From assembly GCA_017524385.1 (NCBI GenBank), contig JAFWSS010000068.1:1-41061 (forward strand): DNA of 41,061 nt, written 5' to 3'. Source of the stretch: Prevotella sp. (GTDB lineage: Bacteria; Bacteroidota; Bacteroidia; Bacteroidales; Bacteroidaceae). The notes beneath the pieces are model-generated. The model did no database searches. It was not told the DNA's origin and worked only from the letters and a program-made list of their open reading frames with translations. This document shows, piece after piece, positions 13,739-23,308 of this stretch (its first letter is position 1; each line of letters begins with the position of its first letter). A program made the translations under genes and the position numbers.

Positions 13739-15232
13739 ATGGACTACACTCTTTATTTCATCATCGGAGCGGTTGTCGCGCTCCTGGTTATCTTCATCAT
13801 GCTTTCTTATGTCAAGGCGCCACCATCCTACGCCTTCATCATCTCTGGCCTGAGCAAGGAACCTCGCGTTCTCATCGGTTCCGGCGGTTTCAGGATTCCT
13901 TTCTTCGAACGACTTGACAAAGTGTATCTCGGACAAATCACCGTGGACATCAAGACTGAGGAGAGCGTTCCTACAAACGACTTCATCAATGTCGATGTGG
14001 ACGCCGTGGCTAAAATCAGGGTCACACCCACTTCTGAAGGAACAAGGCTTGCTGCCAAAAACTTCCTCAACATGTCGCCTAATGAAATAGCCGAGCAACT
14101 ACAGGACTCCTTGCAAGGCAACATGCGTGAAATCATCGGAACGCTTGACCTCAGGTCGCTCAACACAGACAGGGACGGATTCTCCGACCAAGTAATGATG
14201 AAAGCATCACCTGATATGAACAAACTCGGCATCGAAATCATCAGCTGCAACATCCAAAACGTCACCGACAAGGAAGGACTCATACACGACCTCGGAGCCG
14301 ACAACACGGCAAAAATCAAGAAGGACGCTTCCATCAACCGGGCAAACGCCGAGCGCGACGTGAAAATCCAGGTGGCACACGCCGACAGGGACGCCAACGA
14401 CGCCAGGGTAGATGCCGACACTGCCATCGCTATCAAAAACAACGACCTCGCACTAAAGAGGGCGGCTCTCAAGCAACAGGCCGACACTGCACAGGCTGAC
14501 GCTGACGCTGCATACTCCATACAGCAGCAGGAACAGCAGAAAACCATCAACATCAAAACGGTTGAGGCACAAATCGAAAAGACTAGACGAGAGCAAGTGC
14601 TATCCAAGGAGCAAATCGAAATACGCATCAACCAACTCGCTGCCGAGGTGGAGAAAAAGGCGGATGCTGACAAATACCAAGTGCAAAAGAACGCTGAAGC
14701 CGAACTCGAGCAACGCAAACGCGTCGCTGAGGCACAACGCTATGAGGCTGAACAGAAAGCATTGGCTCAGAACGCCGCCTCCGACGCCACACGCTACCAA
14801 CTCGAGCAGGAGGCTGAGGGTATCAAGGCGAAAGGTGAGGCTGAGGCTTACGCCATTCTCAAAAAAGGTGAGGCTGAGGCTCAGGCCATGGATAAGAAAG
14901 CCGAGGCTTACAAGAAATACAACTCTGCTGCTGTGGCACAGATGATGATTGAGGTGCTGCCGCAAATCGTGGAGAATGTGGCAAAGCCCATCAGCGCTAT
15001 CAAGGACGTCAACATCTACAGCTGCAACGGCGACGGAAACGGTGGAGGAATCTCAGCACTATCGGGCAACGTGCCGGTGGCCATCAAGCAGGCATTCGAC
15101 GTCATCAAGTCGGCAACAGGCGTCGACATGGCTGATATCATGCGCTCTGGCACCATCGAGGCTGCTACAACACGCAACATCAACCTCAACGAAAACGCAC
15201 AAGACGTCGTCGACGGCATCGTCAAAGACTAA
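13739..15232 (+). CDS. Flotillin-like SPFH/band-7 membrane protein
   Basis: A 497-residue membrane-scaffold protein. One N-terminal membrane segment (about 5-22, YFIIGAVVALLVIFIMLSY) is followed by an SPFH domain (about 25-210). A long Ala/Glu/Lys/Gln-rich coiled coil (about 215-410) contains the EAEAYAILKKGEAEAQA type of repeat typical of flotillins. The tail has a small Gly-rich patch. Flotillins organise membrane microdomains and oligomerise beneath the inner membrane. No NfeD-like partner lies beside it, though one is often found next to flotillins in other bacteria. It has its own promoter and the period-9 array in the leader. Its setting between CAZyme genes does not point to a specific role. 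Confidence 0.9.
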   Translation: MDYTLYFIIGAVVALLVIFIMLSYVKAPPSYAFIISGLSKEPRVLIGSGGFRIPFFERLDKVYLGQITVDIKTEESVPTNDFINVDVDAVAKIRVTPTSEGTRLAAKNFLNMSPNEIAEQLQDSLQGNMREIIGTLDLRSLNTDRDGFSDQVMMKASPDMNKLGIEIISCNIQNVTDKEGLIHDLGADNTAKIKKDASINRANAERDVKIQVAHADRDANDARVDADTAIAIKNNDLALKRAALKQQADTAQADADAAYSIQQQEQQKTINIKTVEAQIEKTRREQVLSKEQIEIRINQLAAEVEKKADADKYQVQKNAEAELEQRKRVAEAQRYEAEQKALAQNAASDATRYQLEQEAEGIKAKGEAEAYAILKKGEAEAQAMDKKAEAYKKYNSAAVAQMMIEVLPQIVENVAKPISAIKDVNIYSCNGDGNGGGISALSGNVPVAIKQAFDVIKSATGVDMADIMRSGTIEAATTRNINLNENAQDVVDGIVKD

Positions 15233-15252
15233 CCATCTTCCCAAAAGGAGCC

Positions 15253-15390
15253 CTAGGAGGGCTGGTTTCCCTAGATTACCTGGTCTTCCTAGAGCTTCTT
15301 AGCACTTCCTAGAGCTTCCTAGAGCTTCCTAGAACTTCCTAGAACTTCCTAGAGCTTCTTAGCACTTCCTTGAGCTTCCTAGCTTCTCCT
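15253..15390 (+). repeat. CTAG array with 9/18- then 10-bp period, about 12 units
   Basis: CTAG at 15253, 15271 and 15289 is spaced 18 bp (two nines). From 15289 to 15379 the unit CTTCCTAGAG repeats every 10 bp, with TTAG or CTTG variants at 15299, 15359 and 15369. The array fills nearly the whole gap between the flotillin stop and the GH2 start. No clear terminator or promoter is visible there. Confidence 0.85.
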
Positions 15391-15413
15391 ACCCTTTCAC
15401 AAAACCACCAACC

Positions 15414-18400
15414 ATGAACAAGAACAAAGCTTTTCTGCTGGTTGCCACCTTCCTGGCCACTTGCCACACCTTCGCCCAAACGGGAAAAGAATGGGACGAC
15501 CCACACATCACCAGCGTCAACCGTGAATTGGCTCACACCACCGCCATACCCCTGGCTTCGGAGAACGACGTGACCAACAACGACATCACATCGTCGCCTT
15601 TTTATCTGTCGCTCGACGGAAAATGGAAATTCCATTGGGTGAAGACGCCCAACTCTTTGTCCAACACATGGTGCGAGAAAGACTACAACGACGCGGCTTG
15701 GACCGACATCGACGTTCCCTCGAGTTGGCAGGTGTGGGGACTGAACCATGGCAAGGCATGGGACAAACCCCTCTATTGCAACGTGGCATACCCCTTCTCC
15801 TTCAGTGAGTCCAACTACAGCGTGATGGCCAGCAGACCGGGATGGTTCACCTACAACAGCTCCATGCCCAACCCCGTAGGCACATACCGACGCACTTTCA
15901 CCATACCCGACGCATGGCAAGGCCGTGAGGTTTATGTGCGATTCAATGGTGTGGGACACGGTTACTACCTCTGGGTCAACGGACAAAGGGTGGGATACAG
16001 CGAGGACTCATACCTGCCTTCGGAATTCAACATCACACCATACCTTGAACCTGGAGAGAACACCATGGCTCTGCAGGTCTACCGATTCACAAGCGGGTCG
16101 TTCCTGGAGTGCCAGGACTATTGGCGACTCACCGGAATACAGCGGCACTGCTTCCTCTGGTCGGCACCAAAGAGCCAGATACGCGACTATTTCTTCACCA
16201 CCGACCTCGACTCACGCTATGTCAACGCAAAAGCCAACGTCAAAGTGACGCTCTCTGGCGCGGAGGGAGTCGCCGGAGGCAAGGTGGAGGCACGCATACA
16301 AAAGGACGGCGCCGTGGTGGCTTCGATGGAAAAACAGGTGGGGGGCGATGCCGAGATGAGCCTCGACATGGACGTGGCAAACCCTTTGAAATGGAGCGCG
16401 GAGGAACCCAATCTCTATGACCTCGTTTTGGTGTTGAAAGACAGCGAGGGCAACACCGTAGACATCCGTGGCGGAAAGGTGGGATTCAAGGAGGTGGCTA
16501 TCAGGGCCGACGGGGCACTCACCATCAACGGTAAGAGAATGGTGTTTCATGGAGTCAACAGGCACGACTTCAGTCCCGTCAACGGAAGGGCCATTTCCGA
16601 CGAGGAAATAGAGGAGGACATCAAGACCATGAAACGCCTCAACATCAATGCCGTCAGAACGTCACACTACCCCAACGACCCCATCTTCTACGAACTCTGC
16701 GACAAATACGGGCTCTATGTCCTCGCTGAGGCCGACGTGGAATGTCACGCTCATCAGAAACTCTCCACGCTGGAACTTTTCAGGCCCGCGATGGTGGAAC
16801 GCTCCACCAACCATGTGCGATGGATGCGCAACCATCCGTGCATCTTCATCTGGTCTTTCGGCAACGAGTCGGGAAACGGCATCAATTTCAAATATGTGGG
16901 GGAGGCCATCAAAAACCTCGACAAGACAAGACTCACACACTATGAGGGGAACAGCGATTATGCCGACGTGTCGAGTACGATGTACGCCAGTTATGAAACC
17001 ATCAACTGGATAGGTTCTTCAAGACAGGGACAGAGCGGACAGAAGCCACACATACAGTGCGAGAACAGCCACTCCATGGGAAATGCCATGGGAAATGTCA
17101 GAGACATGTTCAACCTCTATGAGAAATACCCCTGCCTCACAGGGGAATTCATATGGGACTTCAAAGACCAAGGACTGCTCACCAAGACTGCATCCGGAAC
17201 TGAATACTGGGCTTATGGCGGAGACTTCGGCGACAACCCCAACGACGGCAACTTCTGCATCAACGGACTGGTGCACCCCGACTGGAGCCTCACAGCAAAG
17301 TCATACAACACCAAGAAAATCTACCAACCGCTGGAGTTCAAACCCATGAAAAACCAAACCGCACGATTCTGGGTGAAAAACAAGTTGGCCTTCCTGAACA
17401 GTTCGGGATATGACGTGCGATACGAACTCATCGACGAGGAGGGCAACCAACTTTCCTCAGGGGAAATCACGCAGGTGGTCAACCCGGCGGACAGCGCGCA
17501 AATTTACATAGACCTGTCTCCTCTCAACACGATGGACGAGGCCAAGGAGGCTTTCCTCCACTTCACCGCAGCCCTCAAGAAGGACACGCCGTGGGCCGAG
17601 GCGGGATACGTGGTGGCGGAAGAGACACTGCCTGTGCACGAGGCCGTCAAACCTATGTTCAACATCCAAGAATTAAACAGATACTACGACCTACAAGTGG
17701 AGGAAGTAGGTTCCACCATCACAGTGGGCAACGCAATCTTCCAAGCTACCTTCAGCAAGGCATCAAACACCTTGCACAGTTACAAGAACCAAGGGGTGGA
17801 AATGATGAGCAAACCACTGCTTCTCAACGTCTTCAGACTGCCTACCGACAACGATGGGAGACAGTCGGGCTCATGGGATGCCATGGGACTGAGAAAACTG
17901 ACGGTGAAAGGCACCTCTGCCGAGTATGTGAAAAGCGAAGACAACAAGACGGTGACCCTCAACCTTAACAGCACCTACACAGGACAGAACGGCACTACGT
18001 TCGATGTCAGCCTGTCATTCATCGTGTGCGCTGACGGTACCGTGATGACCAACGCCTTCATCAAACCCAGTGCCACTGGAGCCATACTGCCTAAAATCGG
18101 TTTCAAACTGGAAATGCCAAAGGAAATGGAACAACTGGCGTGGTTTGGACGTGGACCGTGGGACAGTTACCGCGACCGCAAGGAGGCTTGCCTGCCGGGA
18201 ATCTACAAAAGCACTGTCACTGAACAATACGAGGAGTACATACTCCCGCAGGAGCACGGCACCAAACAGGATGTCAGATGGATGGCGCTCACCGACCAGG
18301 AGGGAAGGGGGATGCTTTTCATCGCACCTGACATGATGGCAGCTTCCGCCGTGCATTTCCGACCGGAGGACAATTACACCAACCGAGACAACAGGAGCAG

Positions 18401-19394
18401 GCACACCTACCAATTCAAGACTTGTGAGAATACAGTCGTATCGCTCGATGCCGCCACACGAGGATTGGGGAACGCCAGTTGCGGACCCGATGTGCTGGAC
18501 AAATACGAACTGAAAGCAGAGAACACTGCCTTCAGGTTCATCATCAGACCATTGATACCGGATTGTGATGCAGCACTGTTGGCTAGGGTCGCCATGCCGG
18601 TGTGCCAACCGGTGAATGTCAAAAGAGCCTCCTCTGGATATGTTGTCATGACCACGCCCACCCAGGGGGCAACCATACATTACAGCATCGACGGAGGGGA
18701 ATTCATCAACTACACCGCCGCCTTCAAGCATGACGATGCATGCCATGTCAAGGCCTATTGCACGAAAGACGGGATGATGGACAGTCCCATGATGGAATAC
18801 GACTTCGACTTCCATGTCAACAAGAGCGTATGGAGATTGGTGAGCGCCGACAGCCAGCATAGTGGCAACGAGGCACGACTGGCTTTCGACAACAACCTTT
18901 CCACCTTCTGGCATACCGAATACTGGGGAACGGAGCCTGCCTGCCCGCACACTCTCATCGTCGACATGGTCAACACCTACAACGTCTCTGCATTCACTTA
19001 CAACGGTAGAAACGACGGCAACCAAAACGGTATGGTCAAAGCCTACGAGGTCTATGTCAGCACCGACGGACAGAACTGGGGCACACCGGCTGCAAAAGGT
19101 GAATTCAAAAACACCACTGCCATGCAAGTGGCCAAGTTCACCACAACCAAGCAAGGACGATACCTCAAATTCGTCGCTCTCTCTGAAATCAACGGCAACA
19201 AATGGACCTCGGCAGCTGAAATCGGTATTCAGGTGGCACCTGCGAGCAACACCATTGGGAGCATCATCGACCAACCGCGGCACGACGAAGCCGTATACGA
19301 CATGCAAGGACGCAAAAGGGCCGACAACGCAGATATGCTTTCAACCTTGCCCAAAGGGATTTACATCCAAAACGGCAAAAAGATGGTCAGATAA
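15414..19394 (+). CDS. GH2 beta-galactosidase (LacZ type) with discoidin domain
   Basis: A 1326-residue secreted enzyme that should release terminal beta-galactosyl residues. The signal peptide is MNKNKAFLLVATFLATCHTFAQ. LacZ architecture follows: sugar-binding sandwich (about 50-255), Ig-like domain, barrel (about 365-660) and the large C-terminal domain (to about 1090). Acid/base Glu485 (SFGNESGNG) and nucleophile Glu550 (QCENSHSMGN) match the E. coli LacZ pattern. Beyond LacZ length come a chitobiase-C-like segment (about 1100-1170), an F5/8-type C (CBM32-like) domain (about 1175-1290) and a YDMQGRKR...GIYIQNGKK tail like that of the xylanase. The upstream gap is filled by the 10-bp repeat array. 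Confidence 0.93.
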   Translation: MNKNKAFLLVATFLATCHTFAQTGKEWDDPHITSVNRELAHTTAIPLASENDVTNNDITSSPFYLSLDGKWKFHWVKTPNSLSNTWCEKDYNDAAWTDIDVPSSWQVWGLNHGKAWDKPLYCNVAYPFSFSESNYSVMASRPGWFTYNSSMPNPVGTYRRTFTIPDAWQGREVYVRFNGVGHGYYLWVNGQRVGYSEDSYLPSEFNITPYLEPGENTMALQVYRFTSGSFLECQDYWRLTGIQRHCFLWSAPKSQIRDYFFTTDLDSRYVNAKANVKVTLSGAEGVAGGKVEARIQKDGAVVASMEKQVGGDAEMSLDMDVANPLKWSAEEPNLYDLVLVLKDSEGNTVDIRGGKVGFKEVAIRADGALTINGKRMVFHGVNRHDFSPVNGRAISDEEIEEDIKTMKRLNINAVRTSHYPNDPIFYELCDKYGLYVLAEADVECHAHQKLSTLELFRPAMVERSTNHVRWMRNHPCIFIWSFGNESGNGINFKYVGEAIKNLDKTRLTHYEGNSDYADVSSTMYASYETINWIGSSRQGQSGQKPHIQCENSHSMGNAMGNVRDMFNLYEKYPCLTGEFIWDFKDQGLLTKTASGTEYWAYGGDFGDNPNDGNFCINGLVHPDWSLTAKSYNTKKIYQPLEFKPMKNQTARFWVKNKLAFLNSSGYDVRYELIDEEGNQLSSGEITQVVNPADSAQIYIDLSPLNTMDEAKEAFLHFTAALKKDTPWAEAGYVVAEETLPVHEAVKPMFNIQELNRYYDLQVEEVGSTITVGNAIFQATFSKASNTLHSYKNQGVEMMSKPLLLNVFRLPTDNDGRQSGSWDAMGLRKLTVKGTSAEYVKSEDNKTVTLNLNSTYTGQNGTTFDVSLSFIVCADGTVMTNAFIKPSATGAILPKIGFKLEMPKEMEQLAWFGRGPWDSYRDRKEACLPGIYKSTVTEQYEEYILPQEHGTKQDVRWMALTDQEGRGMLFIAPDMMAASAVHFRPEDNYTNRDNRSRHTYQFKTCENTVVSLDAATRGLGNASCGPDVLDKYELKAENTAFRFIIRPLIPDCDAALLARVAMPVCQPVNVKRASSGYVVMTTPTQGATIHYSIDGGEFINYTAAFKHDDACHVKAYCTKDGMMDSPMMEYDFDFHVNKSVWRLVSADSQHSGNEARLAFDNNLSTFWHTEYWGTEPACPHTLIVDMVNTYNVSAFTYNGRNDGNQNGMVKAYEVYVSTDGQNWGTPAAKGEFKNTTAMQVAKFTTTKQGRYLKFVALSEINGNKWTSAAEIGIQVAPASNTIGSIIDQPRHDEAVYDMQGRKRADNADMLSTLPKGIYIQNGKKMVR

Positions 19395-19481
19395 CAGGAA
19401 TCCCTTTCCTAGTGAAAGACACCAACGAGGGGGAGGATGAAATAATGATAAAAAGGAAATATTGATAAAAAAAGGACTAAA

Positions 19482-19880
19482 ATGATACACCAAGACTATT
19501 TCATCAGGGTCATCCGTGCCTTTTTCGAAGCCTTGGTACGTGCGATGAACATCAAAGACGAGAAAGACAGGAGCAACGCCATACACGAACTTTATGAGCA
19601 GTATCTTGGCGAGTACGAATTCTTCCAGAATGCCAACGTGGAAGATGCGTTGGTGCGCTTGTCCCAGTTTCCCGAAGAGGAACGTATCGACCGAACGGAG
19701 ATGTTGGCAGAACTCTACTATGTCGAGTCCGACGTGCGTGTCTATCCCATCAATGAGACATTGTTGGAGCGGGCCTTGGCTCTCTTCGAATATGTTGACC
19801 AGCATGGAAAAACCTATTCCATCGAACGGTTGAAGAAGATGGAAGACATACGCAGGCGTCTCGGTTTGAAACAATCATGA
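19482..19880 (+). CDS. Small DUF6483-like protein
   Basis: 132 residues, no signal peptide, strongly helical and acidic. The opening MIHQDYFIRVIRAFFEALVRA and overall length resemble the DUF6483 family of uncharacterised proteins; I am recalling the family and cannot run a search. Function unknown. It lies 87 bp after the GH2 gene and 83 bp before the symporter gene, in the same direction. Confidence 0.7.
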   Translation: MIHQDYFIRVIRAFFEALVRAMNIKDEKDRSNAIHELYEQYLGEYEFFQNANVEDALVRLSQFPEEERIDRTEMLAELYYVESDVRVYPINETLLERALALFEYVDQHGKTYSIERLKKMEDIRRRLGLKQS

Positions 19881-19963
19881 TGCAAGGTGGGAAACCCTTG
19901 TATGAATAATGGAATGCAGCAACACCGGAGAGGTGGCAGATTTGCAAAAAAAAAGAAACAACC

Positions 19964-21193
19964 ATGAAAATAAGACTATCGCTGACAACACAGATTGCCG
20001 CTGCCTTGGTGCTGGCCATCATCGCAGGTGTCCTGCTTCAAGGACACCCAGGCTTTGTGAATGAATTCATCAAACCATTTGGCACCATCTTTCTCAACCT
20101 CCTGAAGTTCATAGTGGTACCTTTGGTGCTCTTTTCCATCATGGCGGGAATACTCTCGATGAACGACATGAGCAAACTGGGGAAACTGGGACTACGCGCC
20201 GTGCTTTACTTCGCTTTCACAACCGTGATAGCCGTCACCCTGGGACTGGTGGTGTCCACACTTGCCAAGGGGTGGATTCCGGCCATCAACCTGCATATAG
20301 AGAAAACCGGGGAGGAAGTGACCATGCCGAAAATCACCTTCATGGACCAGATTATCAATATGTTTCCCGACAACATCCTGACACCGCTCAGTTCCATGGC
20401 CATGATACAGGTGATTATCACCGCCATCCTGTTCGGCGTAGCCATGGTGCATGTGGGCGAGAAGGGCGAACCGGCTCGCAAGTTGGTGCTCAGCCTCAAC
20501 GAAGTGGTGGGGAAAGTGCTCTATTATATCATGGCGGTGGCACCGGTGGGCGTGTTCTGCATGCTGACTCCGGTTGTGGTCAACAATGGTCCCAGCGTAC
20601 TGGGGTCTTATGCCGTCCTTGTCGCCCTTGCCTATTCCTACTTCCTCCTCCATATCCTATGCGTGTATTCGCCACTCGTCTATTTCCTTGGAGGGTTGTC
20701 ACCGTTGAAATTTCTCAAGGAGAAGCAACCCGCCTTGCTGTTTGCTTTCTCGAGCGACTCCTCGGTGGCGACACTGCCCTATTCCATGGAGTGCACAGAG
20801 AAAATGGGTGTCGACAAAAGCGTCGGTAGTTTTGTCCTCTCTCTTGGCGCCACAATCAACATGGACGGGGTGGCCATCTATCTCGGCGCAACCTCGGTCT
20901 TCATGGCGACATGCTGCGGCATCGACCTCACCATCAACCAGTATCTTGCCATCGCCTTTGCCGCCACGGTGGCTTCCGTCGGCACACCGGGCATCCCTGG
21001 CGGGTCTCTTGCCCTGATGGCCATGGTGTTTTCATCAGCCAACATCCCCGTGGAATGTGTGGCAGTGGCTGCGGGCATCGACCGTATCATTGACATGGGA
21101 CGTACCGTCATGTCGGTCACTGGCGACGCCTCCTGCGCCGTCGTCATGCAGAAAAGGGTGTTCAAACCTGAACAACAGCATGCAGATAATTGA
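19964..21193 (+). CDS. Dicarboxylate/amino acid:cation symporter (DAACS)
   Basis: A 409-residue inner-membrane transporter of the GltP/DctA/SstT fold, expected to import an acidic amino acid, C4-dicarboxylate or a small neutral amino acid with Na+ or H+. Family motifs are present in order: a serine-rich hairpin-1 tip SSDSSVATLP, GATINMDG, the hairpin-2 segment GTPGIPGG, and GIDRIIDMGRTVMSVTGDA. The hairpin-1 motif has SSDSS rather than SSSS. Hydrophobic segments cover most of the protein. The substrate cannot be fixed from the sequence alone; SSDSS and the Asp in DRIIDMGRT are consistent with family-wide cation and substrate binding. Confidence 0.92.
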   Translation: MKIRLSLTTQIAAALVLAIIAGVLLQGHPGFVNEFIKPFGTIFLNLLKFIVVPLVLFSIMAGILSMNDMSKLGKLGLRAVLYFAFTTVIAVTLGLVVSTLAKGWIPAINLHIEKTGEEVTMPKITFMDQIINMFPDNILTPLSSMAMIQVIITAILFGVAMVHVGEKGEPARKLVLSLNEVVGKVLYYIMAVAPVGVFCMLTPVVVNNGPSVLGSYAVLVALAYSYFLLHILCVYSPLVYFLGGLSPLKFLKEKQPALLFAFSSDSSVATLPYSMECTEKMGVDKSVGSFVLSLGATINMDGVAIYLGATSVFMATCCGIDLTINQYLAIAFAATVASVGTPGIPGGSLALMAMVFSSANIPVECVAVAAGIDRIIDMGRTVMSVTGDASCAVVMQKRVFKPEQQHADN

Positions 21194-21218
21194 ACATTTC
21201 AAGAGAATCAGATGATAA

Positions 21219-21250
21219 TTTGCAAGGATGGCTTTTTGTTTGTATCTTTA
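21219..21250 (+). promoter_or_regulatory. Promoter of the DNA methyltransferase gene
   Basis: TTTG (21219-21222), 20 bases, TATCTTTA (21243-21250). The predicted start near 21257 lies downstream of the ATG at 21228, which supports the ATG at 21300 as the true start. Confidence 0.6.
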
Positions 21251-21299
21251 CAGCGAATACAAGCCATATCATCTGTTTTCCACCAACATCCACCGTCAG

Positions 21300-22604
21300 A
21301 TGAGAACATACACCATAGAAGAAGTGGCCCGAGAGATGGGTATGACACTGAAGGCCGTCAGGAGATTCGTGGCTTCGGGGGAGTTGCGAGCATCACGTCG
21401 CAACACCACCTATGCCATCTCTGAAAAAGCCTTCGAGGATTTCAAGAAATACATCAGCAAGGGCGGAGACAAGAAGAGGACATTGGAATTGGAGAAGCAA
21501 TTTCACAACACGGCAAAACCTCCTTCGCTGTTCTGCGAAGACGACTTCAGCGACAACAACGCTCCACAAAACCGTTACGGCGACAAGGTGCGAATGGTGG
21601 ACATCATACCCTATTGGGACGAACCGGGCACCTCGAAAGCCACCTTCGTCGACCTCTTCTGCGGCGCTGGAGGACTGAGCTTGGGACTGGAGATGGCGGG
21701 ACTCAACGGCATCTGCGGACTCGACTTCTTCAAGGAGGCTGGAAAGACCTACCGGCGTAATTTCAAACACCCTTTCGTCAATGGGGACATCAGAAAGGAA
21801 GAGACAAAGAAGGCCTTCTACGACACCGTGAAAGAACAACTGGCAGGAAGACGACTCAGTCTTGTGGCTGGGGGATTCCCCTGTCAAGGATTCTCCATGT
21901 CGGGCAACCGCATCATCGACGACCCACGCAACTCCCTCTATAAGGAACTGGTGGAAATCGTGAGCAAACTCCGACCCGACTTCGTGGTGTGCGAGAATGT
22001 CAAAGGGCTGCGCACCATGCTCGATGGGAAGGTGGAAAAGAAAATCCTCGACGACTTCAAAGCCATCGGATACGATATGCGTGTCACTACGTTATGCGCG
22101 GCCGACTACCTCACGCCGCAGAAACGAGAGCGAGTGGTGTTTATTGGAAACAGAAAAGGACTGGTCAACTGCTACCCGATGCCGCTCATACCTCCCGACG
22201 AATACATGACAACAGAAGACGCCATCAGCGACTTGATGGACCATCCCGCAGACAAAGCATTCAACCATGTGCCCACACGGCACAGCCCGGAAATGGCACG
22301 ACGCATCATGGAAACACCCGAGGGCAAAAGCCTCTACAAAGGATATAGCGACTCGTGGAAGAAATGCCCATGGGACGCACCCTCGTGCACCATCAAGGAA
22401 AACCATGGTGGGGTGAACCTGCATCCCAAACTACCACGCGTACTCACCGCCAGGGAGATGGCAAGGCTGCAGTCCTTCCCCGACGAATTCATCTTCGAGG
22501 GGCCGAAAAGCAAGCAACTGGTACAGATAGGAAACGCCGTCCCACCACTACTGGGAAAAGCCGTTGGCCTGGCCGTCAGATACGCAATGGGTGATTTTCA
22601 CTAG
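21300..22604 (+). CDS. Orphan cytosine-5 DNA methyltransferase with N-terminal HTH
   Basis: Transfers a methyl group from S-adenosylmethionine to C5 of cytosine in a specific DNA site. The start at 21300 gives 434 residues. Residues 1-50 (TIEEVAREMGMTLKAVRRFV) look like a MerR/excisionase-type helix-turn-helix, uncommon in this enzyme class. The catalytic motifs follow: I FVDLFCGAGGLSLGLEMAG (about 116), IV GFPCQGFS with catalytic Cys195, VI ENV (about 232), VIII QKRERVVFIG, and IX-X RLQSFPDEF and QIGNAVPP. No restriction endonuclease or Vsr nuclease gene lies beside it, so it seems to be solitary. The HTH may add binding specificity or control its own promoter; that is inference. Confidence 0.93.
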   Translation: MRTYTIEEVAREMGMTLKAVRRFVASGELRASRRNTTYAISEKAFEDFKKYISKGGDKKRTLELEKQFHNTAKPPSLFCEDDFSDNNAPQNRYGDKVRMVDIIPYWDEPGTSKATFVDLFCGAGGLSLGLEMAGLNGICGLDFFKEAGKTYRRNFKHPFVNGDIRKEETKKAFYDTVKEQLAGRRLSLVAGGFPCQGFSMSGNRIIDDPRNSLYKELVEIVSKLRPDFVVCENVKGLRTMLDGKVEKKILDDFKAIGYDMRVTTLCAADYLTPQKRERVVFIGNRKGLVNCYPMPLIPPDEYMTTEDAISDLMDHPADKAFNHVPTRHSPEMARRIMETPEGKSLYKGYSDSWKKCPWDAPSCTIKENHGGVNLHPKLPRVLTAREMARLQSFPDEFIFEGPKSKQLVQIGNAVPPLLGKAVGLAVRYAMGDFH

Positions 22605-22620
22605 GCTCTCCTAGAGACGC

Positions 22621-22660
22621 ACAAGCGGCGGGAAAGAGCCTTCTCTTTCCCGCCGCTTGT
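22621..22660. terminator. Hairpin between convergent methyltransferase and OMP genes
   Basis: An 18-bp perfect stem (22621-22638 with 22643-22660), loop CCTT, GC-rich, midway between the two stop codons. Confidence 0.8.
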
Positions 22661-22673
22661 AGTTATGGAGATA

Positions 22674-23270
22674 TCAGAAGTTGATACCGAAGTTTATGCC
22701 GAGGGCGTGGCCGTGTGACGAGAATTGGTCAGGATCAGCGATGTCGGTGACACCAAACTGATAAAGAGCCTCAGCATAGAGATTGTTCCACTCCACGCCG
22801 CAACCAATCTTGAAACCCATTTCTGGATGTTTCATATATTTGTAGTCACCGGAAATACCCATACCGATATAAGGACCGATGAACGGTAGGAATGCTACTT
22901 CGTCATCCAAAGAGATGCCATACTTGATGAGAGCGGGTATCTCCAGATAGTTCAAGTGAGCATCATGTCCAGAGAGATTGAGGTCGGCAGGACCCTTGAG
23001 TTTGTCACCACCACGCTCAGTATAGTAAAGACCGCTCTCGAGGAACACCGGTGCATTCTCCGTGACACGCAGGCCCACGATGCCGGCGAGCGTCATACCC
23101 GTCCTGCCTTCGTCTGTCTCGATGTCGCCACTGATTCCACCAAAGGTGATACCGATACGGGCACCCCAGTAAATGTTTTCCTCATCAAGGGTGAAACCTC
23201 CACTATGGAATTGAGCAAACGAAGGGGCTGCCATCATGAAAGTCATAATTGCCAATAAAATCTTTTTCAT
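22674..23270 (-). CDS. Outer-membrane beta-barrel protein
   Basis: 198 residues with the signal peptide MKKILLAIMTFMMAAPSFAQ. Alternating hydrophobic/polar strands, with many Gly and aromatic residues and ending LGINFGINF, are typical of the small porin/PorT-like barrel proteins of Bacteroidota. Function is not known; such barrels sit in the outer membrane. Transcription is likely driven by two identical promoters in the 73-bp direct repeat upstream. Confidence 0.85.
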   Translation of the reverse strand: MKKILLAIMTFMMAAPSFAQFHSGGFTLDEENIYWGARIGITFGGISGDIETDEGRTGMTLAGIVGLRVTENAPVFLESGLYYTERGGDKLKGPADLNLSGHDAHLNYLEIPALIKYGISLDDEVAFLPFIGPYIGMGISGDYKYMKHPEMGFKIGCGVEWNNLYAEALYQFGVTDIADPDQFSSHGHALGINFGINF

Positions 23271-23308
23271 AATTTCACTTTTTTGAATGAATGAATGTTA
23301 ATATTCTG

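Noticed and set aside
15289-15390. CRISPR-like look of the regular array
   Set aside because: Units are 10 bp, contiguous and degenerate, with no spacers and no cas genes.
18015-19307. Long minus-strand open frame (430 codons) opposite the GH2 gene
   Set aside because: It lies wholly inside the GH2 coding region, has no recognisable motifs, and follows from codon bias of the real gene.
21228-21299. Upstream ATG that would extend the methyltransferase by 24 residues
   Set aside because: The predicted transcription start (near 21257) lies after it, and the extra residues are not part of the HTH fold.
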